From Acidobacteriota bacterium (lineage in GTDB: Bacteria; Acidobacteriota; Blastocatellia; Pyrinomonadales; Pyrinomonadaceae): DNA of 5,801 nucleotides. Below, piece after piece: positions 1-4,946 of this stretch. Location of the stretch: the NCBI GenBank assembly GCA_019247865.1, contig JAFBAJ010000266.1:1-5801 (forward strand). Direction: 5' to 3'. The notes below the pieces were generated by a model. The model saw only the letters and a list, made by a program, of their open reading frames with translations, was not told the origin of the DNA and made no database searches. Position 1 is the stretch's first letter. Every line of letters begins with the position of its first letter. The position numbers were made by a program, and so were the translations under genes.

Positions 1-2267
1 CCGTTGGAGGGACGGAAGACGGAGAGGTCTGTGATGCCGTCGCCGTCGAAGTCGGTCGTGGTCTTGCTGCGCGAGAGGGCGCACTTGTTGAGTATCTTGA
101 AGATGCCGCCCGGAGTGCCGCCGACGAGGATATCGCGCTTGCCGTCCAGATTGATGTCTCCGACGGCGAGCGTGTACGGCTGCTCCAGACCCGTGTAACT
201 CACGGGCTGGTCGAACCCGCTCCCGTTGTTGAGCAGGATCTGGACTTCCTTACTGGAAGCGCCTCTGGCCGCAACGATGTCGGCTTTGCCGTCGTTGTTA
301 ATATCGCTGATCGTGACGACGCGATTGTCCGGGTACGGCAGCAGCGTGGCCTCCGGGAAGTTGCCCGCGACATTGTAGGCGGCGAGCATCGCGCCGAAAG
401 CATTGTCCGGTTCTGAGGCCACGACCAGGTCCGGACGGTTGTCCTGGTTCAAGTCTCCGGCCGCGATGACTTGGGGCTGGAGACCGGGAAAGCCGTTGGA
501 CGACTGCGGGTCTGCGTCGAAGAGATCAAGCGGCGCGGCAAAGGTGCCGTTGCCGTTGCCCGCGAAGAGCGTAATCATCTTCCCGCTGCATTCGCCGCCG
601 GTCGAGTTACAGTCGTTGGCCGTGACGACATCGAGCTTGTTATCGCCCGTGAAGTCGGCCGCGATCATCGCCACCGGGTTCGAGCCCATGTTGGTGCTGT
701 TCGTCAGCAGGAAATGGCCCATCCCATCGCCCGTGAAGAGGCGGACGGTACGGTTGCTGTATCCGGTGACCACCAGATCGAGCTTGCCGTCGCCGGTGAA
801 ATCTCCGGTCACGAGCGACCTCGTCGTCGCCCCGACGTTGTAGTTGGTCGGCGTGCCGTAATTCGCTCCGCCCGTATTGAGCAGGACCGTGATGTTGATG
901 CCGTTGGCGGCGGCGATGTCCGGTCGGCCGTCGGCATTGAAATCGCCGATCACGAAATAACCGTCCACCGCGTAAGAGACCGGAGCGCCGAAGGTGCCGT
1001 TGCCGTTGCCGAGCCTGATCTTGAGGCCGGAAGCGATGAGATCCTGCTTGCCGTCGCCGTTGATGTCGTAGAGCGCCACATAGCCTGTCGCGCCGACCGC
1101 CGAAGCTGTATCGAGATGGCCCGTGCCGTCGTTGAGCGCGACCGACACGCCGGAGTTGTAGAGGTCGTTATAGCTCGTCACGACATCCGGCCTGCCGTCG
1201 CTGTTGATGTCCGTCACGACGAGCGCGCGCGCATAGTAGCCGACATGATAATCCTGCACGTCGCCCATGCCGCCGAAATAGATACGCGCGCCCGCGCCGT
1301 CAGGCGCTAGATAATTGACGATGATGAGATCAAGCTTGCTGTCAGCATTGAGGTCTTTCAGCTCGACCGCAATCGGGTTGCCGCCAGACGCGTAGAGGGT
1401 CGAAGGCAGGAACGTGCCGTTGCCCGTCCCCGGATAGACCCTGGCTTCTTTGGGGCCGTAGTTGGCAACCACCAGATCGAGCTTGCCATCGCCCGTGAAG
1501 TCTCCAGCCGTGAGGGCGGTCGCGTCGCTGTTTGAACCGGAGATCATCGCAGGCGCGCCGAAGCTGCCCGTCCCCGTGCCGAGCACGACGAAAATGCCGC
1601 CCGGATTGTTGGCCGTCGCCAGATCGGCCTTGCCGTCACCATTGAAGTCGGCGGACACGATGCCTTTGGGGCCAGTGCCCGGCATCGAGACGAAGGAGGG
1701 CGGATTCAGATTGCCCATCCCGTCGTTCAGCAGCACCACGACCGCGCCGCCCGTCTGGTTGGTCGCCGCGACATCGAGCTTGCCGTCGCCGTTGAAGTCC
1801 GCCAGCGCGATGTTGCCCGGCCCGACGCCCGCCGCAAAGTTGGTCACAAAGAAGACGCCCGCGCCGTTATTGAGCAGCACGGAGATGTCGTTCGACATCG
1901 AGTTCGACGCCACCAAGTCGAGCTTGCCGTCGTTGTTCAGGTCGCCCGCGGCCACGAAGACGGGACGCATCCCGACCGGGACGTTGGTCGTCGAGAGGAA
2001 ACCGCCTTGCCCGTCGCCGAACGAAACCTTGACCGCGTTCGCGTAATAATCGGCCCCCGCGATATCGATCTTGCCGTCGCCGTTGAAATTCCCGGCCGCC
2101 AGCGAATAGTAGGATTGTGCGACCGGATTGTCGCGCGCGCCCTTGAAGTTCGCGGCCGAGCAGCCTTCCGCATAGCCCTCGCTGGCATTCAATCCCACGC
2201 AAATGATGAACAGCACGCTCATAAAAAGAGAGAAGGAACGCGTTCGGCGACTGACTGGACGAGGCAT
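1..2267 (-). CDS. Secreted FG-GAP/VCBS repeat beta-propeller protein, 5' part (3' end off the left edge)
   Basis: The frame is open from an ATG at 2267-2265 to the window edge, giving 755 codons with no stop. AGGAG (2274-2278) lies 6 nt upstream and supports this start. Residues 1-33 look like a Sec signal peptide: a basic n-region (R3, R7, R8, R10), a hydrophobic stretch at about 12-26, and possible cleavage after GYA (33). FG-GAP calcium loops of the form D-x-N/T-x-D-G-x-x-D begin at residues 60, 109, 157, 207, 256, 305, 353, 401, 442, 489, 538, 605, 655 and 704, mostly 47-50 residues apart. A fifteenth loop (739-747) starts a DLSVFRPSN segment typical of the C-terminal VCBS arrays of such proteins. 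Loop 1 has N instead of the first D; the loops at 305, 538 and 605 have S or N instead of G. This family folds as extracellular beta-propellers used in adhesion or ligand binding; the ligand here is unknown. Fourteen loops would fit two seven-bladed propellers (inference). Cysteines at 36/729 and 553/560 could form disulfides. Confidence 0.93.
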   Translation of the reverse strand, partial: MPRPVSRRTRSFSLFMSVLFIICVGLNASEGYAEGCSAANFKGARDNPVAQSYYSLAAGNFNGDGKIDIAGADYYANAVKVSFGDGQGGFLSTTNVPVGMRPVFVAAGDLNNDGKLDLVASNSMSNDISVLLNNGAGVFFVTNFAAGVGPGNIALADFNGDGKLDVAATNQTGGAVVVLLNDGMGNLNPPSFVSMPGTGPKGIVSADFNGDGKADLATANNPGGIFVVLGTGTGSFGAPAMISGSNSDATALTAGDFTGDGKLDLVVANYGPKEARVYPGTGNGTFLPSTLYASGGNPIAVELKDLNADSKLDLIIVNYLAPDGAGARIYFGGMGDVQDYHVGYYARALVVTDINSDGRPDVVTSYNDLYNSGVSVALNDGTGHLDTASAVGATGYVALYDINGDGKQDLIASGLKIRLGNGNGTFGAPVSYAVDGYFVIGDFNADGRPDIAAANGINITVLLNTGGANYGTPTNYNVGATTRSLVTGDFTGDGKLDLVVTGYSNRTVRLFTGDGMGHFLLTNSTNMGSNPVAMIAADFTGDNKLDVVTANDCNSTGGECSGKMITLFAGNGNGTFAAPLDLFDADPQSSNGFPGLQPQVIAAGDLNQDNRPDLVVASEPDNAFGAMLAAYNVAGNFPEATLLPYPDNRVVTISDINNDGKADIVAARGASSKEVQILLNNGSGFDQPVSYTGLEQPYTLAVGDINLDGKRDILVGGTPGGIFKILNKCALSRSKTTTDFDGDGITDLSVFRPSN

Positions 2268-2404
2268 GTGTGACTCCTTACTGGATTTTAAAAGGCGGGC
2301 AGTCTGACATGGAGCTGCTCCGGGCAAAAACGACAAGCCGCAAGTAAAGCGACGCAAAAGTTCAGCATCCGCTTTAACATCGGGCCTCTAGCGGTGTGAA
2401 CTTG

Positions 2405-2433
2405 ATTATCCTCTTAAATAAATTTATATGCAA
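2405..2433 (-). promoter_or_regulatory. Candidate sigma-70-type promoter for the FG-GAP gene
   Basis: On the minus strand, TTGCAT (2428-2433) and GATAAT (2405-2410) are separated by exactly 17 bp of AT-rich spacer. The -10 box matches consensus at 5 of 6 positions; the -35 box matches only at its first three. Transcription would start near 2398, leaving a leader of about 130 nt. The weak -35 and the general AT-richness of this patch limit confidence. Confidence 0.35.
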
Positions 2434-2496
2434 AAGCCTGGAAGCAGCGTGTCAGTTTTTAACAGCACGGGCAAAGAGGAGTTCCCCGCCCGCGCC

Positions 2497-2525
2497 TCGC
2501 CAGCGGACGCAGGGCAGCATATAAT
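2497..2525 (+). promoter_or_regulatory. Candidate sigma-70-type promoter for the 88-aa gene/lipoprotein operon
   Basis: TATAAT at 2520-2525 is a perfect -10 consensus in otherwise GC-rich sequence. TCGCCA at 2497-2502 lies 17 bp upstream and matches TTGACA at 4 of 6 positions. The predicted start is near 2532, giving a leader of about 60 nt before the ATG at 2595. Confidence 0.5.
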
Positions 2526-2594
2526 CCAATCCGCGCCGCAAAAGGGCGGCCGCATCGCTTTATTCCTAATACCAAGTTAAAAGAGGAGCCCTGG

Positions 2595-2861
2595 ATGTCT
2601 GAGTCGCAAAATTACGGGAACAATTCGCAGACGCTGGTTTACGATACGGATGATTTTCAGTTTGAGACGATGGAGCAACAGAACGGGCAGGCCACAGTCA
2701 TCCGCTTTGAGCTGACCGACCCGCGTTATCATGCGGGCGATATGATCGTCGTCCTGTCCGGGACGGACATCCATTTTCACGGCATGATCGGACAGATCGC
2801 GGACGGCTGGGCCATCGCGACAGACCGCAGGGGCTCGCTGCTGCCCGCGACGGTTCAGTGA
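2595..2861 (+). CDS. Small uncharacterised acidic protein (88 aa)
   Basis: I do not recognise this family. The start is well supported: AGAGGAG (2582-2588) lies 6 nt before the ATG, and a perfect TATAAT lies about 70 nt upstream. The product has no signal peptide or membrane segment and is predicted to be cytoplasmic. The first 30 residues are polar, rich in Gln, Asn and acidic residues, and probably flexible. Residues 33-76 alternate hydrophobic and polar positions with Gly turns (AGDMIVVLSG, IHFHGMIGQI, GWAIATD), suggesting a small beta-barrel or beta-sandwich. H46, H60 and H62 are the only histidines, and HFH is an eye-catching possible metal site, but that is speculation. The downstream lipoprotein gene follows after 27 bp, suggesting an operon. 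It is probably a real gene because of its signals and codon structure; its function is unknown. Confidence 0.8.
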   Translation: MSESQNYGNNSQTLVYDTDDFQFETMEQQNGQATVIRFELTDPRYHAGDMIVVLSGTDIHFHGMIGQIADGWAIATDRRGSLLPATVQ

Positions 2862-2888
2862 GGACACTTAAAACGAAAGGTCAAGACG

Positions 2889-3380
2889 ATGTGTGTTCAG
2901 AGACGTAGATCAAGCGGGTCCGGCTTAGGTTCTGTGCCGGTCTGGCTCATGTGCCTCGCGCTTCTCTGCCTGACGAGCTGTGATTCCTATACGAACACGA
3001 CCGTCGGCAGTAAGTCCGCCGCGAACGAAGCCGCGGCCATCGGCGCGCTCCGCACCATCGCCTCGGCGCAGGCCAAGTATCAGGCCACGCACGACACGGG
3101 CGAGTTCGGAACCTTTGAAGACCTGGTCAAAGAGGGCATGCTCGACGTGCGCTTCAGCGGCGCGCAGCCGGTCGTCGGCGGCTACGTCTTTAACATGACC
3201 GCGTTCCCCAGGAACAATGCGGGCGGCCCGAACCCTTCCTATGCGGTCACAGCCGACCCGCAAGGGGGCGTCGCCGCAGCCGCGACCGGCAACCGCTATT
3301 TCTACCTGGATTCGACCGGCGTCATTCACTTCAACAAGAAACAGACCGCCACCGCCAGCGATCCGCCGCTCGGAAACTAG
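2889..3380 (+). CDS. Predicted lipoprotein with a type IV pilin-like globular domain
   Basis: The 163-residue product starts at an ATG preceded by AAAGG (2876-2880), 8 nt away. Residues 1-30 form a lipoprotein signal peptide: a basic n-region (RRR at 5-7), a hydrophobic core at about 16-27, and a canonical lipobox L28-T29-S30-C31. Asp32 follows the lipidated cysteine; in E. coli that would favour inner-membrane retention, but the rule may not hold here. From about residue 44 the sequence resembles the pilin/pseudopilin body seen in Acidobacteriota: a helix (ANEAAAIGALRTIASAQAKY), a GTFEDLVKEGMLD segment, GYVFNMT, then GNRYFYLDSTGVIHFN and a DPPLGN tail. The prepilin-peptidase site and hydrophobic helix of true pilins are absent and replaced by the lipid anchor. 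It is therefore unlikely to polymerise as a pilin, and may be a membrane-tethered accessory or decoy subunit (inference). It probably shares a transcript with the upstream 88-aa gene. Confidence 0.82.
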   Translation: MCVQRRRSSGSGLGSVPVWLMCLALLCLTSCDSYTNTTVGSKSAANEAAAIGALRTIASAQAKYQATHDTGEFGTFEDLVKEGMLDVRFSGAQPVVGGYVFNMTAFPRNNAGGPNPSYAVTADPQGGVAAAATGNRYFYLDSTGVIHFNKKQTATASDPPLGN

Positions 3381-3402
3381 CGATGGTGTCCTAACATTCA
3401 AC

Positions 3403-3484
3403 ACTCTGCGTGAACTCTGCGCCTGCGGCGTTGAGTGTTTGGCAGCATCAGCTCAACGCCGCAGACGCAGAGAAGTCGCAGAGT
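3403..3484. repeat. Imperfect palindromic intergenic repeat with CGCAGAG units
   Basis: Arms 3403-3435 and 3452-3484 pair at 28 of 33 positions around a 16-nt loop; the inner 13 bp (3423-3435 with 3452-3464) are perfect. The mismatches are 3422/3465 and the block 3411-3414/3473-3476. Within it, CTCTGCG recurs at 3404 and 3415, and its complement CGCAGAG recurs at 3466, 3477 and 3488, always 11 nt apart; the last copy extends just past the arm. It lies 23 bp after the lipoprotein stop and could form a transcript hairpin, but no T-run follows, so a simple intrinsic terminator is not supported. I recall similar CGCAGAG-rich sequences as dispersed repeats in several bacterial phyla; that is memory, not a search. 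Confidence 0.85.
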
Positions 3485-3550
3485 TGGCGCAGAGATAAAC
3501 AAATCAGGACGCTGCTATGTTCTGCTGCGGATTGCGCCGCCAGTTCGATT

Positions 3551-3556
3551 TATAGT
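3551..3556 (+). promoter_or_regulatory. Possible -10 element upstream of the sigma factor gene
   Basis: TATAGT matches the -10 consensus at 5 of 6 positions and lies 60 nt before the sigma factor start. No convincing -35 box is present 16-18 bp upstream (the sequence there is near CGGATT). It may be a weak or activated promoter, or chance. I saw no ECF-type autoregulatory promoter that I could defend. Confidence 0.2.
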
Positions 3557-3616
3557 ACGTTGAGGGCGGAATCCGGCATGTTTTCGTCAGTTCTCTTGGA
3601 AGTAATCCAATAGCCC

Positions 3617-4255
3617 ATGTCATCTCGTAGTACTGATAAGGAGTCGGCGGAGACGCCTGTGGTGCCTCCCGGCACAGCCGAAACCGCCGTGCGCGGACAA
3701 TACCTGGCGTCGCTCATCCGCGGCATGGCCGAACGCGACCAGACGGCGATGAGCGCGCTCTATGACGCGACCAACAGGCTGGTGTACGGTCTCGTCCTGC
3801 GCATCCTGTCCGACCCGGCTACCGCCGAAGAGGTGATGCTGGATGTTTACATGCAGGTCTGGCGACAGGCCGAGAGCTATGACGAGCGGCGTGGTGGCCC
3901 GCTCGCGTGGCTGACGACCGTGGCGCGCAGTCGCGCCATTGACCGTTTGCGTTCGGGCAAACAGAGGTCGCAGCGCGAAGAGCCGCTGGAGCACGCAGAC
4001 GATCACTGGGCTCCGGCGAACATAGAGGAGGAGATCGCCGCCTCCGAGATGCGCCAACGGGTGCGGGCTGCCCTCGACCTGCTCTCGCCCGAACAGCGCG
4101 AGGTGATCGAGCTGGCTTATTTTGGTGGAATGAGCCACAGCGAGATCGCGGCGAAACTTAGCCAGCCGCTCGGCACGGTCAAGACGCGCACGCGGCTCGG
4201 CATGATGAAACTGCGCGAGACACTCAGAGACGTGCAGGACGAGAGGGGATTATGA
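3617..4255 (+). CDS. ECF-type RNA polymerase sigma factor
   Basis: This 212-residue protein has the two-domain layout of extracytoplasmic function sigma factors, which direct RNA polymerase to stress or envelope promoters. Region 2 spans about residues 44-113: the core-binding helices (SALYDATNRLVYGLVLRIL) and DVYMQVW precede the promoter-melting/-10 recognition stretch that includes GGPLAWLTTVARSRAIDRLR. An acidic linker (about 121-147) leads to region 4 (about 148-203), with LSPEQREVIELAYFGG followed by the -35-recognition helix-turn-helix (MSHSEIAAKL, then GTVKTRTRLGMMKLR). It resembles SigK-like ECF factors. The stop overlaps the anti-sigma start (ATGA, 4252-4255), implying translational coupling. 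The first ~30 residues are a nonconserved polar extension, and no good Shine-Dalgarno precedes the ATG (GGAAG at 3598-3602 is 14 nt away), so the true start may be further in, for example GTG 3659 or 3662, or ATG 3725, or the mRNA may be translated without one. Confidence 0.95.
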   Translation: MSSRSTDKESAETPVVPPGTAETAVRGQYLASLIRGMAERDQTAMSALYDATNRLVYGLVLRILSDPATAEEVMLDVYMQVWRQAESYDERRGGPLAWLTTVARSRAIDRLRSGKQRSQREEPLEHADDHWAPANIEEEIAASEMRQRVRAALDLLSPEQREVIELAYFGGMSHSEIAAKLSQPLGTVKTRTRLGMMKLRETLRDVQDERGL

Positions 4256-4863
4256 GTTACTGTCTGGTGGATGAAGAGAGGCAGGAGCGTGCTTCGCTCT
4301 ATGCGCTCGGCGCGCTCAGTCAACATGAGGCGCGCAGTTTTGAAGAGCATCTGCAAGAGGGCTGCGAAGCCTGTGAAGCAGAGTTGGCGGAGTTCGGAGA
4401 GGTCGTCGGCCAGCTCGCCTACGGCGCGCCCGATGCAGCCCCGCGTCCGGAGGCGCGCGGAAAGCTTCTCGCGCGGCTCAATGCAGAGACCGAGAAGACG
4501 CCGCCCACGACTCCCGCCAACGCGCAGGACGACTCGGCGTATGTCGTCGTGCGCGCGGACGAAGGGCAATGGCAGCAGATGTGCGCGGGCATCATCTTCA
4601 AGCAGCTCTTCGCAGACGCAGAGCGACAGACCGTGACCACCCTGATTCGGATGGAGCCCGGCGCACACATGCCTATGCACCGCCACCTCGGCATAGAGGA
4701 ATGCTACGTCATCGAAGGCGACGTCCACGCCAACAACGAAACCCTCAAAGCGGGCGACTACACCTGCGCCATGGAGGGCAGCGTCCATCGCCCCATCTCG
4801 ACCGTCAACGGCGCATTACTTTTAATCGTCGGCCCCGAACGTCACGATTTTTCAGTTCAATAA
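4252..4863 (+). CDS. ChrR-like anti-sigma factor with C-terminal cupin domain
   Basis: The 203-residue product overlaps the sigma gene by four bases; GAGAGGGG (4241-4248) provides its ribosome site. The N-terminal ~55 residues are an anti-sigma domain: ASLYALGALSQHEARSFEEH, then a zinc-finger-like H33-x4-C38-x2-C41 (classical ZAS proteins have H-x3-C-x2-C). Cys4 may replace the usual N-terminal His ligand. A Pro/Ala-rich linker (about 57-95) leads to a cupin domain (about 97-200). Cupin motif 1 is complete: G137-x5-H143-x-H145-x3-E149-x6-G156. Motif 2 keeps G168, G176 and H179. H143, H145, E149 and H179 would bind a metal. No membrane segment is seen, so the protein should be cytoplasmic. By analogy with Rhodobacter ChrR, which holds its partner sigma and releases it on singlet oxygen or peroxide stress, it probably inhibits the sigma factor encoded just upstream. 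The actual signal is not visible in the sequence. Confidence 0.92.
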   Translation: MSYCLVDEERQERASLYALGALSQHEARSFEEHLQEGCEACEAELAEFGEVVGQLAYGAPDAAPRPEARGKLLARLNAETEKTPPTTPANAQDDSAYVVVRADEGQWQQMCAGIIFKQLFADAERQTVTTLIRMEPGAHMPMHRHLGIEECYVIEGDVHANNETLKAGDYTCAMEGSVHRPISTVNGALLLIVGPERHDFSVQ

Positions 4864-4866
4864 TCG

Positions 4867-4946
4867 GCCACGGATTCACACAGATAAACGCGGATGAAGA
4901 GATAACATTATTTCTTCATCCGCGTTTATCTGTGAAGATCCGTGGC
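4867..4946. repeat. Near-perfect 34-bp-arm palindrome between convergent genes; probable bidirectional terminator
   Basis: Arms 4867-4900 and 4913-4946 pair at 31 of 34 positions with a 12-nt AT-rich centre; mismatches fall only at 4876-4878 against 4935-4937. The centre can extend the stem further (GATAA against TTATT). Each arm consists of three related 10-nt units (ACGGATTCAC, ACAGATAAAC, GCGGATGAAG in the left arm). The element starts 3 bp after the anti-sigma stop, and its right end lies inside the stop codon of the convergent DUF4139 gene. A transcript from either side would fold into a long hairpin, so a terminator or 3'-end stabiliser role is likely. I recall CACGGATTCACACAGAT-like palindromes as dispersed elements in several phyla; no search was done. 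Confidence 0.92.

Larger units (their letters stand above)
2268..2594. other. Divergent intergenic region with no gene
   Basis: These 327 bases separate the divergent FG-GAP gene (minus) and the 88-aa gene (plus). I found no supportable ORF or RNA gene. The middle (about 2401-2430) is clearly AT-rich against its GC-rich surroundings. Candidate promoters for both directions are listed separately. A short inverted repeat (GCCGC at 2535-2539, GCGGC at 2546-2550) lies in the presumed leader of the plus-strand gene but is too short to interpret. Confidence 0.8.

Noticed and set aside
471..1310. Long plus-strand ORF (279 codons) opposite the FG-GAP gene
   Set aside because: It is antisense to repeated GDG/KLD codons. 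The product is a low-complexity Arg/Val/Ala/Asp mixture with no domain, whereas the minus frame gives a coherent signal peptide and 14 calcium loops.
2197..2203. Possible lipobox at Cys23 of the FG-GAP protein (FIIC)
   Set aside because: The residue before Cys is Ile, not Gly/Ala/Ser; a Sec signal with cleavage near residue 33 fits better.
2535..2550. GCCGC/GCGGC inverted repeat as a riboswitch or attenuator
   Set aside because: Only a 5-bp stem in GC-rich sequence, with no T-run and no known aptamer features.
2925..3404. Minus-strand ORF of 159 codons opposite the lipoprotein gene
   Set aside because: Arg/Val/Gly-rich product without a domain; the plus frame has a lipobox and a pilin-like body.
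3403..3494. CRISPR array suggested by the evenly spaced CGCAGAG copies
   Set aside because: Seven-base units with 4-nt gaps and opposite orientations in the two arms are not CRISPR repeats and spacers; no cas gene nearby.
4117..4788. Minus-strand ORF of 223 codons opposite the anti-sigma gene
   Set aside because: It lies almost wholly inside the well-supported cupin anti-sigma CDS and shows no recognisable motif; typical GC-rich shadow.
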